Origin: DATFVA01 sp963764235
GTDB taxonomy: Bacteria > Bacteroidota > Ignavibacteria > Ignavibacteriales > Ignavibacteriaceae
Direction: 5' to 3'
NCBI GenBank assembly: GCA_963764235.1
Contig: CAVXRO010000009.1
Location: 434,001 to 498,000, forward strand
Length of the DNA: 64,000 nt
A program made the translations under genes and the position numbers. Below, piece by piece: positions 8,607 through 17,607 of this stretch (positions within the stretch are counted from its first letter, which is position 1; each line of letters begins with the position of its first letter). The notes beneath the pieces are model-generated. The model searched no databases, was not told the origin of the DNA, and worked only from the letters and a program-made list of their open reading frames with translations.

Positions 8607-8792
8607 CTATACCTGTGCCGGCACCCCTTCCTTTTTAAATTCGATAACCTCAATGGGACAACTCCAAACGCATTTCGCACAATTGGTGCACCGCGGATCA
8701 ATTATGCTTATTTCCGCCTCTTTTAATTCAATGGCGTCTTCGGGACAAACTCCCACACAGCATCCGCAAAAATCACATTTATTGGGAATAAT
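8607..8792 (-). CDS. 2x[4Fe-4S] ferredoxin lacking a canonical start codon
   Basis: A 61-codon frame encodes a complete bacterial-type ferredoxin: CDFCGCCVGVCPED and CTNCAKCVWSCPIEV supply eight Cys in two CxxCxxCxxxCP motifs. The frame opens after an in-frame TAA at 8799-8801, and its only codons before the first cluster are TTA AAT ATT ATT CCC AAT AAA. No ATG, GTG or TTG precedes the cluster Cys, so ATT (8792 or 8789) is the best start candidate; a purine-rich GGAAAG lies about 13 bases upstream. The stop is 15 bp before the geranylgeranyl-reductase-family gene, so the two form a transcription unit and probably an electron-transfer pair. Confidence 0.75.
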   Translation of the reverse strand: MIPNKCDFCGCCVGVCPEDAIELKEAEISIIDPRCTNCAKCVWSCPIEVIEFKKEGVPAQV

Positions 8793-9002
8793 ATTTAATT
8801 AAAAGCTTTCCGTTTTTAGCCTGTCTATACTTCATTATTAAATTTTAATTTGATTGGACGGAAATTAAAAATAAATAGTCTGAAAGGATATATTCAAAGG
8901 AGGAAAGAATTATTCAGCAGTTTTCCGAAAACCGCTTTTTTTACCCTATTAATAGAATAGAGATTTATTTGATTACTTATTCAATCAGAGGCAGGGGCAC
9001 TT

Positions 9003-9028
9003 AAGCCGCATTTTTGCGGCTTTTTTTT
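9003..9028 (+). terminator. Intrinsic terminator with its T-tract on the plus strand
   Basis: AAGCCGCA, loop TTTT and TGCGGCTT are followed by an eight-T run. The T-tract points along the plus strand, although no plus-strand gene is recognised upstream. On the minus strand the hairpin immediately follows the dnaG stop codon but lacks a U-tract (TTAAGTG), so it would be a weaker terminator for dnaG. Confidence 0.6.
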
Positions 9029-10910
9029 AAGGCACATCCTGGCTTTCCAGATCCTCCTTTATTAGCTGTTTCTCTCTTATCAGGTCTCTTATCTCTTTCA
9101 GCAGGTCAAACCGATTTTCTTCATCAGTAAGGGATGACATATTATTGTTCAGGACAGCTATCTTATCCTCAACCTGTTTTAACTTAAATTTTTTTACTGC
9201 ATCCGATGAATGCTTCTTCAATATTTTTTCGAAATCATCCGAAGGATTGATATCATCCCAGTTTTTACTTATCTGGTATTTCTCAAACGACAATTCCCTT
9301 GCGTAAGTTCTAGCCTCCTCCTGATCAAGCTTTTCAATCAGCGATGCGGCAGTCAGGTCTTCATCATGTAAAACAGCGGAATGTACAATTTCGGCTAATT
9401 CCTTATGAATTCCTATTTGGAATTCATCCGGCTTTATATGACGCAGGATAAAGTCGCAAGTTTCTCTGTTCCCTTCCAGGAGCAGCTTAACCAGTTCTCT
9501 TTCAAGACTTACGGTTTCCAGAGTCAGTTTTACTTCCGACTTTAGTACGGTATTCTCTTTTTGTGCTGTCTTCCTCTGCTGCCTGTTTTCTTCAACCGTC
9601 TTTTGCCTGTTTAATCCTGCTTTAATCTTATCATATTCACTCTCTATCAGTTTTTCTCTCAGGTTAAACTTTTTAGCGATGTTTTTAATCAGGATGTTAA
9701 CCTTGAGTTCATCATTTATTAAAGCAAGAGGCCTTACAAGATCACGGATCGCTTCAGTTGTCTTTGCGGGATCTTCAAACATTCCCAGGGAAGCATAATA
9801 ATCAGATTGATACTCGAGAAAATTCTTTGCCGACTTTACCAGCTCATCAAACTTTTCTTTTCCGTAATTGTTCACATACGAGTCGGGATCTTCGCCCTGC
9901 GGAAGTGATACAATTTTAATCTCAAAATCCTTCCTGAGCAATATCTCGATGCTTCTCATCGCAGCCTTTATTCCAGCTGCATCTGCATCAAAAAGAAGAA
10001 CAACGTTCTTCGTATATCTCGATAAAAGCTGAACCTGTTCTTCGGTAAGAGCCGTGCCGGATACCGCAACCACATTCTTAATCCCGCTCTGGTATAGTGA
10101 GATAAGATCCATATATCCCTCAACCAGGATAGCCTTATCCAGCCGCCTTATTTCATCCTTCGCGTGCGATAGTCCATAAAGGATCCGCCCCTTTACATAT
10201 ATAAGCGATTCAGGGGAATTGAGATATTTTGCTGTTCCTTCTTTATTCTCCAGAATTCGGCCTGCAAACGCTACTACTCTTCCATTAGGCGAAAAAATAG
10301 GAAAGATGATCCTTGACGAAAACTTATCGTATAATCTGCCTTCCTTTGATTTTCCGATCAGCCCCAGATCAAGAGCCTTATCGATATCTATTTTCTTTTC
10401 CTGCAGGAAGTGAAGGAGGTTATCCCAGCCGTTAGGAGCATAGCCCAGACCAAAAGCTCTTATCGTCGCGGGTTTTATCTTCCTGTTCTGAAAATAATTG
10501 AGGGCAATCTCGCCCTCATCTGAATTAAGCAGGTTTTTTGAAAAGTATCTTGCGGTTTCAGTATTTATATCGTAGAGGATTTCCTGTTCCGACTGACGTT
10601 CATCCGACTCCTGCTGTTCAGGTTCAAGAGGAATTCCCAGCTCTTCTGCAAGTTCCTGCACCGCTTCAACAAAAGATATCTTCTCATATTCCATCAGGAA
10701 TTTAAAGACGTTGCCGCCCGTATGGCATCCGAAACAATGAAAGATCTGTTTTTCTTCACTTACAGTAAAAGAAGGGGTTTTTTCGGAATGGAAAGGACAA
10801 AGTCCAAGGAAGTTCTTGCCCCGTTTCCTTAACTGCACATACCCTGAGATTACATCTACAATACTAGCTGCAGAACGTATTTCTTCTATTTTATTCTCGG
10901 GAATTCTCAT
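9027..10910 (-). CDS. dnaG: DNA primase
   Basis: DnaG makes the RNA primers for replication. The 627-residue chain has the N-terminal CHC2 zinc-binding domain (Cys38, His41, Cys59, Cys62 in CPFHSEKTPSF...HCFGCHTGGN), the RNA-polymerase core (ARYFSKNLLNS through the conserved FGLGYAPNGW region), and the TOPRIM domain with AILVEGYMD near 265 and LLFDADAAG near 310. The C-terminal part (about 450-627) is charged and helical, as expected for the helicase-binding domain. The ATG start is at 10908-10910. It stands alone and is divergent from ispG across a 249-bp intergenic region. Nothing unusual is seen. Confidence 0.96.
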   Translation of the reverse strand: MRIPENKIEEIRSAASIVDVISGYVQLRKRGKNFLGLCPFHSEKTPSFTVSEEKQIFHCFGCHTGGNVFKFLMEYEKISFVEAVQELAEELGIPLEPEQQESDERQSEQEILYDINTETARYFSKNLLNSDEGEIALNYFQNRKIKPATIRAFGLGYAPNGWDNLLHFLQEKKIDIDKALDLGLIGKSKEGRLYDKFSSRIIFPIFSPNGRVVAFAGRILENKEGTAKYLNSPESLIYVKGRILYGLSHAKDEIRRLDKAILVEGYMDLISLYQSGIKNVVAVSGTALTEEQVQLLSRYTKNVVLLFDADAAGIKAAMRSIEILLRKDFEIKIVSLPQGEDPDSYVNNYGKEKFDELVKSAKNFLEYQSDYYASLGMFEDPAKTTEAIRDLVRPLALINDELKVNILIKNIAKKFNLREKLIESEYDKIKAGLNRQKTVEENRQQRKTAQKENTVLKSEVKLTLETVSLERELVKLLLEGNRETCDFILRHIKPDEFQIGIHKELAEIVHSAVLHDEDLTAASLIEKLDQEEARTYARELSFEKYQISKNWDDINPSDDFEKILKKHSSDAVKKFKLKQVEDKIAVLNNNMSSLTDEENRFDLLKEIRDLIREKQLIKEDLESQDVP

Positions 10911-11070
10911 ACTGGCACTTAAGAACAGAAATCATTTATAATTAACTGAAATTCAATTTAATGAATAAATCTAAGATTCTCGCTCACAAAATAAGTTACT
11001 TTTACTCAACTGGTAAACACAGGGGAAGATTTTAACACAATTATTCGTTCAATGGGAGTTGCCTATTTGT

Positions 11071-11078
11071 TATATTTG
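11071..11078 (+). promoter_or_regulatory. Candidate -7 promoter element for ispG
   Basis: TATATTTG is an exact match to the Bacteroidota sigma-factor -7 consensus TAnnTTTG. It lies about 80 bp upstream of the ispG start in the dnaG-ispG divergent region. The -33 TTTG element is not obvious, so the call rests on the -7 match alone. Confidence 0.3.
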
Positions 11079-11159
11079 GTGAGATGACAGGCTTGAATTG
11101 GGAACTTTTTAATAATATAACTGATTTAATAATATACTGAAATAGTTTATTCAATAATA

Positions 11160-13169
11160 ATGATTGAATCGATAAGTAAAGGCAAAAAATACTACAGCAG
11201 TCTCACCTCTTATTCACGTTATAAAACAAGAGTTGTAAATGTAGGTGATATACCTCTTGGAGGCGACTACCCTATAAGAATACAGTCGATGACCATCACT
11301 GACACCATGGATACCAAAGCGACTGTTGAGCAGACGATAAGAATGATAGAATCGGGGTGCGATTATGTGAGAATTACTGCTCCCAGCAAACTTGAAGCAC
11401 AAAACCTGCAGAATATAAAAAACGAATTGAGGCAGCGTGGTTATAAGGTACCTCTCATCGCCGATATTCACTTTACTCCCAATGCTGCTGAGATTGCCGC
11501 AAAGATTGTGGAGAAAGTACGGGTGAATCCGGGTAATTACGCCGACAGAAAGAAGTTTAATATAATCGAATATACTGATCAGAAGTATGAAGAAGAACTC
11601 AACAGGATAAGGCAGAAGTTTACCCCTCTTGTTAAGATATGCAAGGAACATGGTACCGCGATGAGGATCGGTACTAATCATGGTTCCCTATCCGACAGAA
11701 TAATGAGCCGCTACGGCGATACCCCACTTGGTATGGTTGAGTCAGCCCTGGAGTTTGTTAGGATATGTGAAGACCTTGATTACAGGGAGATTGTTCTTTC
11801 AATGAAAGCCAGCAATCCCCAGGTGATGGTGCAGGCATACAGACTTCTTGTAATGAAAATGGAAGAGGAAGGGATGAATTACCCTACTCACCTTGGAGTA
11901 ACGGAAGCAGGCGGAGGTGAGGACGGAAGAATAAAATCTGCACTGGGTATAGGAACTCTCCTCGAGGACGGTATCGGTGATACTGTGCGCGTTTCGCTCA
12001 CCGAGGATCCTGAATTCGAAGCTCCTGTGGCTATTGAACTTGTTAAAAGATATAAAGATAGAAAGAACCACAAGGAGATTATTTCGGTCACAGATATGCC
12101 TTTAGATCCGCTTGAATATACCAGGAGACATACTTTTGAAGTACTGAACATCGGAGGATCTAACGTTCCTGTAGTCGCCGCTGATTATTCAAACCGAAGT
12201 ATTTCAGAACCTAAGGATCTGGCTGATATAGGATACCGCTATAATGCGGAAACTGACAAATGGAATGTAAGCGATAGTGCAGCTGATTTATTGTATACAG
12301 GAGACAAGAATTTACCCATTGAACTCCCCTCAGGTCTGAAACAAATAAAGAACCATGAAGCCTGGAAAAAAGACCCTCAAGGTTATCCGATGCTTACTCC
12401 TGATAGTTATTTAAATAAGAAGAACCTTTCTGATTCCCTCAATATCGTTCAGCTTGAATTAAAAACACTTACCCCGGAATTATTGAATAGACTTAAAGAA
12501 GATAAAACTGCGGTAATTCTTTTAACCACCGATAATCTGCATGGTATGGCTGAACAGAGAAGGGCTTTTTTTGAACTAATGAATAACGGGATTGAGAATC
12601 CCGTGATCATAAAAAGGACTTACGATAATATCGACATAGATCAGCTCAGACTTTTTGCCTCCACAGACTTTGGGGCCCTGCTTATTGAGGGACTGGGTGA
12701 CGGTCTCTGGGTTGCCTTAAAAGGTAAATTAAAAGATGAAGAAAAAGAGTTTAATGATCACAACAAACTAGTAAGAAAATTTGTAAATATTCAAGAATCG
12801 TATGAGACAGTTATTAACCGTACACTCTTTGGAATTCTGCAGGCTGCAAGGGTAAGGATATCGAAAACTGAATACATTGCCTGTCCCTCCTGCGGAAGAA
12901 CTCTTTTTGATCTGCAGATTACGACAGAGAAAATAAAGAAACGTACGGAACACCTGAAGGGTGTGAAAATAGCGGTAATGGGATGTATTGTTAATGGTCC
13001 CGGTGAAATGGCAGATGCAGATTACGGGTATGTAGGATCGGGAGTCGGGAAAATTACTCTGTACCGCGCTAAGGATATTGTAAAGAGAAATGTGCCGGCT
13101 GAAAATGCTGTAGATGAATTGATAGAGCTTATAAAAGAAGATGATAACTGGATCGAACCAATCGATTAA
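11160..13169 (+). CDS. ispG: 4-hydroxy-3-methylbut-2-enyl diphosphate synthase, long (insert-containing) form
   Basis: IspG converts methylerythritol cyclodiphosphate to HMBPP in the MEP isoprenoid pathway. The N-terminal TIM barrel begins with VNVGDIPLGGDYPIRIQSMT (near residues 26-45). The C-terminal cluster domain holds the [4Fe-4S] ligands Cys575, Cys578 and Cys609 and the fourth ligand Glu in NGPGE (about 616). At 669 residues it is far longer than the E. coli enzyme (about 370) because of an extra domain, roughly residues 290-560, as in plants, Chlamydia and Bacteroidota. dxr of the same pathway is in the window at 35.2 kb. The ATG start at 11160 has no clear Shine-Dalgarno. Confidence 0.95.
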   Translation: MIESISKGKKYYSSLTSYSRYKTRVVNVGDIPLGGDYPIRIQSMTITDTMDTKATVEQTIRMIESGCDYVRITAPSKLEAQNLQNIKNELRQRGYKVPLIADIHFTPNAAEIAAKIVEKVRVNPGNYADRKKFNIIEYTDQKYEEELNRIRQKFTPLVKICKEHGTAMRIGTNHGSLSDRIMSRYGDTPLGMVESALEFVRICEDLDYREIVLSMKASNPQVMVQAYRLLVMKMEEEGMNYPTHLGVTEAGGGEDGRIKSALGIGTLLEDGIGDTVRVSLTEDPEFEAPVAIELVKRYKDRKNHKEIISVTDMPLDPLEYTRRHTFEVLNIGGSNVPVVAADYSNRSISEPKDLADIGYRYNAETDKWNVSDSAADLLYTGDKNLPIELPSGLKQIKNHEAWKKDPQGYPMLTPDSYLNKKNLSDSLNIVQLELKTLTPELLNRLKEDKTAVILLTTDNLHGMAEQRRAFFELMNNGIENPVIIKRTYDNIDIDQLRLFASTDFGALLIEGLGDGLWVALKGKLKDEEKEFNDHNKLVRKFVNIQESYETVINRTLFGILQAARVRISKTEYIACPSCGRTLFDLQITTEKIKKRTEHLKGVKIAVMGCIVNGPGEMADADYGYVGSGVGKITLYRAKDIVKRNVPAENAVDELIELIKEDDNWIEPID

Positions 13170-13230
13170 TCAGGGCACTGGCTCGATTGTTGATTATTAC
13201 ATATTGATCTGGTATATTTAAAAACTTAAT

Positions 13231-13320
13231 ATGGATAAACTAATTTTAGAAAAACTTAAATTTCTCGATCTTGTTAAATATTCTGCTCCCGAAAAAACCA
13301 TAAAAGCAGAGAAATTATAA
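13231..13320 (+). CDS. Possible 29-residue peptide ahead of the Nif3-like gene
   Basis: An ATG at 13231 opens a frame encoding MDKLILEKLKFLDLVKYSAP and nine more residues, with a stop at 13318-13320. The peptide has no recognised family. Its stop codon directly abuts the terminator-like hairpin at 13321, which is a leader-peptide arrangement, but no codon run typical of amino-acid attenuation is present. It may be a chance frame. Confidence 0.3.
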   Translation: MDKLILEKLKFLDLVKYSAPEKTIKAEKL

Positions 13321-13356
13321 AAATGCACTTCAAATCTTAGAAGTGCATTTTTTTTT
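13321..13356 (+). terminator. Terminator hairpin whose left arm can also pair with the downstream start codon
   Basis: AAATGCACTTC (13321-13331) and GAAGTGCATTT (13340-13350) form a perfect 11-bp stem with an 8-base loop, and the T-run extends to 13356. The sequence GAAGTGCATT occurs again at 13362-13371, covering the last base of the ATG and the first codons of the Nif3-like gene. The left arm can therefore pair either with the terminator arm or with the start region. Confidence 0.7.
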
Positions 13357-13359
13357 GCT

Positions 13360-14478
13360 ATGAAGTGCATTGAAATAATTAAATATCTGGAACAATGGGC
13401 TCCTAAAGAAACAGCCTGGGAAAAGGACAACGTAGGATTGCAGGTAGGTTCAGGTGAAAGAGATATAAAAAATATTTTCCTCTGTCTTGATGTTACACCC
13501 TCAGCGGTCGATGAAGCCGTAAGGAAATCCTGCAACCTCATTATTTCGCATCACCCTCTTTTATTTAATCCTCTCAAAAGAATTTTAACCGATACAGATC
13601 CCCGGTCGCAGATTATCGAGAAACTTATAAAAAATGATATCACACTTTATTCGGCGCATACTAACCTTGATTATACAAGGGGCGGCGTAAGTTTCAGACT
13701 TGCAAAACAGCTCGGGCTTAAGGATATAGATTTCCTTACCAGGCTTCGCGCTAACCAGGTTAAACTCGCAGTTTTTGTTCCCGAAGAATCTCTTGAAAAA
13801 GTTTCGGATACGATATTTAATGCTGGCGGCGGCAGAATCGGAGAATACTCAAACTGCAGCTTCAGAACCCCCGGGGAAGGAACATTCAAAGGTTCGGAGA
13901 AAACTAATCCCGCAACGGGAACCAAAGAAGTTATCGAAACCGTAAACGAAATAAGACTTGAAGTTATTGTCGATTCCTGGAAATTAAAGAATGTACTTTC
14001 TGCAATGCTTAAGGTTCATCCTTATGAAGAACCCGCATACGATATATATCCTCTTGATAACGAAAATGTTAATCACGGTATAGGTGCGATCGGTACACTT
14101 GACTCAGTAATGAGTACCGAAGAATTCCTGGCACATGTAAGCGATAACCTTAAGCTGAAAAACTTAAGATATTGCGGCGGAAAGAAAAAGATAAGGAAGG
14201 CTGCCGTCTGCGGAGGTTCCGGCAGCGAATATATAAAAGACGCTGTTAAAGAAGGAGCTGATGCTTTTATAACGGCGGATATAAGATACCATACTTTCCT
14301 GGAAGCAGAAGAAGATATTTTATTGATCGATGCGGGACATTATGAGACTGAGATTTTTGCAATGGATGAGGTCAGGGAAAGGCTCGAGCCTCTTCTGAAT
14401 AAGCAGATACAAATTTTTAATTACAATAAAACTACAAATCCGGTTAAATTTTTTATAAATAAAAAGGAGAATGGATAA
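13360..14478 (+). CDS. Nif3-like dinuclear metal centre hexameric protein
   Basis: The 372-residue protein belongs to the Nif3/YqfO (DUF34) family, with metal ligands in ISHHPLLF (near residue 64), SAHTNLDY (about 97) and the late DAGHYETE motif (about 323). The middle section, about residues 125-235, is the PII/CutA-like insertion present in the long YqfO type; it ends with HPYEEPAYDIYPL. The family has been annotated as GTP cyclohydrolase I type 2, but the physiological reaction is unsettled, so no function is assigned. The ATG lies four bases after the T-tract of a terminator hairpin, and the start region repeats that hairpin's right arm. The end overlaps the zinc-ribbon gene by 8 bp, which implies translational coupling. 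Confidence 0.88.
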   Translation: MKCIEIIKYLEQWAPKETAWEKDNVGLQVGSGERDIKNIFLCLDVTPSAVDEAVRKSCNLIISHHPLLFNPLKRILTDTDPRSQIIEKLIKNDITLYSAHTNLDYTRGGVSFRLAKQLGLKDIDFLTRLRANQVKLAVFVPEESLEKVSDTIFNAGGGRIGEYSNCSFRTPGEGTFKGSEKTNPATGTKEVIETVNEIRLEVIVDSWKLKNVLSAMLKVHPYEEPAYDIYPLDNENVNHGIGAIGTLDSVMSTEEFLAHVSDNLKLKNLRYCGGKKKIRKAAVCGGSGSEYIKDAVKEGADAFITADIRYHTFLEAEEDILLIDAGHYETEIFAMDEVRERLEPLLNKQIQIFNYNKTTNPVKFFINKKENG

Positions 14479-15205
14479 ATTGGTAAACAGATTAAAAACC
14501 CTATATGAATTACAGCAGATTGATGACCAGCTTGATGAGCTTGAAGAACTCCGGGGGGATTTACCAAACGCTGTTCAGGCACTGCGGGATAAAATCGACG
14601 GCATCAGAGACCAGGTAACGGAAAAAGAGACCAAACGAAAGGAATCGCTTGAAAAAAGAGAAGAAAACGAAGAAGAAATAGATAAGCTGAAAGCAAACCA
14701 GAAAAAATTCAAAGCCCAGCTGTACCAGGTCAGGAACAACAAGGAATATGATGCTTTAACTAAAGAGATAGATCATACCGAAGAGCAGATAACCAAACTT
14801 GAAACCGAAAACGATGCACTGGCTGATCAGAGTAAGATCCTCGCCGAGGATATCGAATCACTGAATCCTCAGCTTGGTGAACTTAATGAGGAATTAAAAG
14901 TTAAAGAAGCCGACCTCAAGGAGATCATAAAGGCAAACGAAAAAGAAGAGGCGAAGCTGCGTACACAAAGGAAAGAGATCGAGGCACAAACAAAGAAACC
15001 TGATTATTCCGCCTATATGCGCATCAGAAAAGCCAAGAAAGGCAAAGCTGTTGCTACCATAAGAAGATCGGCCTGCTCGGGATGCCACAATATAGTTCCC
15101 TCGCAGAGGCAGCTTGAAATAAGAAGAAATAACAGACTTTTCTTCTGTGAATACTGCGGCAGGATACTGGTTTCACCGGAAATAGCTGAGCTCACTGAAG
15201 ACTAA
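14471..15205 (+). CDS. Coiled-coil protein with C4-type zinc ribbon (CT398/DUF164-like)
   Basis: The 244-residue protein is a long coiled coil from about residue 5 to 175, rich in Glu and Lys heptads, followed by a zinc ribbon formed by CSGCH near 197 and CEYCGR near 221. This matches the CT398-like family often encoded next to Nif3-like genes; the known Chlamydia structure is a coiled-coil hairpin linked with type III secretion and RpoN. Its role here is unknown. It overlaps the end of the Nif3-like gene by 8 bp, so the two form a translationally coupled pair. The adjacent rnpB lies about 195 bp downstream. Confidence 0.85.
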   Translation: MDKLVNRLKTLYELQQIDDQLDELEELRGDLPNAVQALRDKIDGIRDQVTEKETKRKESLEKREENEEEIDKLKANQKKFKAQLYQVRNNKEYDALTKEIDHTEEQITKLETENDALADQSKILAEDIESLNPQLGELNEELKVKEADLKEIIKANEKEEAKLRTQRKEIEAQTKKPDYSAYMRIRKAKKGKAVATIRRSACSGCHNIVPSQRQLEIRRNNRLFFCEYCGRILVSPEIAELTED

Positions 15206-15399
15206 ACTCAGGATCGAAAAAACCGAAAATATTTCCTTCTGTTTTTAAGGGAAAACTGCATAAAGACTATCCTCCGGATCTTTTCTGCTGACTTATGGCG
15301 TTAAATTTATTATATTCGTCTCAGTTAAATATTAATTATCATTTCTTTTAGTTTAAATAACTTAAGAGATTGAAAAGAGTTTAAAGAATAAAAATACAG

Positions 15400-15831
15400 T
15401 TCAGAACGGGCAATTGCTCCTCCGGTAAAACGGAGGGGAGGAAAGTCCGAACTTCACAGAACAGAGTGCCGGGTAACACCCGGGAGTTGTATGGAGCAAT
15501 CTTATAACTACGGAAAGTGCCGCAGAAAAGATACCGTCCCGGTGAAAACCGGGATAAGGGTGAAAAGGCAGGTTAAGAGCCTACCGCGGTAATGGTAACA
15601 TTACCGGTCCCGGAAGGGAGCCCGTTTTACGGGTCATGGCAAACCCCACTCGAAGCAAGGTCAAATATGGAGATTCATCTTTTAATAGTGCGTAGTTGTT
15701 CGCTTCGATATCCGCTAATAACGGGTATGATCTCCGGGTAGACCGCTGGAGTTCTGCACCAATGCAGAACCAAGACAAATAATTGCCGTCCCGCTCCGGC
15801 GGGATTACAGAATTCGGCTTATAGTTCTGAG
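15400..15831 (+). ncRNA. rnpB: RNase P catalytic RNA, bacterial class A
   Basis: The sequence carries the conserved RNase P RNA blocks: GAGGAAAGTCCGAACTTC near 15434, the P4-associated ACAGAGTGCCGGGTAACAC block, the internal AAGGGTGAAAAGGCAGGTTAAGAGC segment (shown only in part), TGGCAAACCCCA, and the terminal ACAGAATTCGGCTTAT. The P1 ends pair (TCAGAAC at 15401 with GTTCTGA at 15824). The RNA processes the 5' ends of pre-tRNA together with RnpA. Ends are set by P1 pairing and are approximate by a few bases. Confidence 0.95.
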
Positions 15832-15876
15832 CAGTGTTTTGTTCTTTTATAATTTTTTATCTCTTAAAAGAGTATT

Positions 15877-17607
15877 ATGCCAGAAAAACGCTGGAAAATA
15901 AGAGAGGTCATCGACGACTATACCACACGGTCGCTGGCTGATTCGCTCAATATCTCCGAGGTATTGGCCAGACTTCTTGTTTTAAGAGATATTAGAACTT
16001 TTACCCAGGCAAAGAATTTTTTCCGCCCCTCTATTGATTCACTCCACGATCCTTTCCTCATGGATGGTATGGAACCGGCAACTTACCGTGTTATCCAGGC
16101 TTTAACAGGAAATGAGAGAATAACTGTATACGGCGATTATGATGTCGACGGGACTTGTTCCACAGCTTTGCTCTATCTCTTTCTGAAGGAACTGGGAGCA
16201 AAAGTTGAATACTACATTCCCAAGCGTTTGACTGAAGGCTATGGAATTTCTGCGGCCGGAGTTGAGTATATAAAGAGCCGCGGCACATCCCTCATGATAG
16301 CAGTCGACTGCGGTATTACTGCCATAGAAGAGACAGACCTTGTAAATAAACTCGGAATGGATCTCATAATCTGCGATCATCATCAGCCTAAGGAACAGAT
16401 CCCGAATGCCTATGCGGTCCTCGATCCATTAAAACCTGTATGCAATTATCCATTTAAATATTTATCGGGGGCGGGAATCGCCTTTAAGCTTGCGCAGGGA
16501 GTAGCTGAAAGGATCGGCAAGAGAGAAATGCCGATGCAGTACCTCGATCTTGTAGCTCTTGCCGGGGCAGCTGATATTGTCCCCCTTGTTGACGAAAACC
16601 GGGCACTTGTTAGCGAAGGTATAAGAATAATTAATGATAATCCCCGGCCAGGTGTGGCAGCACTGATATCCAAAAGCAATATTCATCCCGGAAATCTTAA
16701 TACCGGGCAGATAGTTTTTACTCTCGCTCCGCGAATTAACGCGGTAGGCAGGCTTGGAGATGCCGAACGTGCCGTTGAACTGATGATAACGAAAGATAAA
16801 GCTGAGGCGCTTAAACTTGCACAAGTTCTTGAGACAGAAAATTATGAAAGAAGAAAAATTGATGTTGATACGTATGACAGCGCTCTTGACCTGGTAGCAA
16901 GTACGATCGATCTTAAAGAAGAATTGTCGATCATACTTCACCAGGAGGCATGGCACCCGGGTGTGATAGGAATTGTTGCTTCAAGACTTGTTGAAAAATA
17001 TTACCGTCCTACAATAATGCTGACAACCGTTGACGGTGTGGCCAAGGGTTCCGCACGCAGCATCTCTAATTTTAATATTTATGAGGCTCTTAAGAAGTGC
17101 GAGGATCTGCTGATTCATTTCGGAGGCCACCAGGCAGCAGCGGGACTGGCAGTCGAAGTTGATAAAATAGAGGAGTTCAAAGCAAAGTTTAACCAGATAG
17201 TAAGAGAAACGGTAACCGAGGCAGATCTTTTTCCCGAGGTTCATATTGACTCTAAGCTTAAATTTTCAGAAATAACACCTAAGTTTTTGAGAATTATTGA
17301 CTTATTCTCTCCATTTGGTCCCGGCAATACGAGACCTGTGTTTTTATCAGAGGAGGTAAGCGCGGCGTCAGCTCCCAGGATTGTGGGAAATGACCACCTT
17401 CTTGTTACATTGAAGCAAAACGGATGTGAAAGAGTATTCGATTGCATCGGTTTTAATATGGGAAGCTTCTGCAGCATTATCGGGAAAGATGGACAGCTCT
17501 TCGACGTCGTTTATTCAATTGATAAAACTGTGAGAGACGGAAGGATATTCCCTCAATTTAAAATTAAAGATCTTAAAGTATTAGAAAATAAACAGGAGAC
17601 ATCTTAA
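15877..17607 (+). CDS. recJ: Single-stranded-DNA-specific 5'-3' exonuclease RecJ
   Basis: RecJ degrades single-stranded DNA 5' to 3' in recombination and mismatch repair. The DHH core contains VYGDYDVDGTCSTALL (about residues 85-100), the CDHHQP motif (about 167-172) and the DIVPL segment near 233. The DHHA1 domain contains FGGHQAAAGLAV near 413. The C-terminal part is the OB-fold of the family. Its 576 residues are typical. The ATG start at 15877 lies 46 bp after the end of rnpB. Its TAA stop is directly followed by the yebC start codon, so the recJ-yebC-ruvC-ruvA run looks like a DNA-repair operon. Confidence 0.94.
   Translation: MPEKRWKIREVIDDYTTRSLADSLNISEVLARLLVLRDIRTFTQAKNFFRPSIDSLHDPFLMDGMEPATYRVIQALTGNERITVYGDYDVDGTCSTALLYLFLKELGAKVEYYIPKRLTEGYGISAAGVEYIKSRGTSLMIAVDCGITAIEETDLVNKLGMDLIICDHHQPKEQIPNAYAVLDPLKPVCNYPFKYLSGAGIAFKLAQGVAERIGKREMPMQYLDLVALAGAADIVPLVDENRALVSEGIRIINDNPRPGVAALISKSNIHPGNLNTGQIVFTLAPRINAVGRLGDAERAVELMITKDKAEALKLAQVLETENYERRKIDVDTYDSALDLVASTIDLKEELSIILHQEAWHPGVIGIVASRLVEKYYRPTIMLTTVDGVAKGSARSISNFNIYEALKKCEDLLIHFGGHQAAAGLAVEVDKIEEFKAKFNQIVRETVTEADLFPEVHIDSKLKFSEITPKFLRIIDLFSPFGPGNTRPVFLSEEVSAASAPRIVGNDHLLVTLKQNGCERVFDCIGFNMGSFCSIIGKDGQLFDVVYSIDKTVRDGRIFPQFKIKDLKVLENKQETS

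Noticed and set aside
8584..8802. A 72-residue plus-strand frame
   Set aside because: It is antisense to the eight-Cys ferredoxin, which is a recognisable protein family.
15581..15778. A 65-residue frame on the minus strand
   Set aside because: It lies inside RNase P RNA, whose conserved blocks and P1 pairing explain the sequence.
16462..16956. A 164-residue minus-strand frame
   Set aside because: It is antisense to recJ and has no domain or conserved motif.
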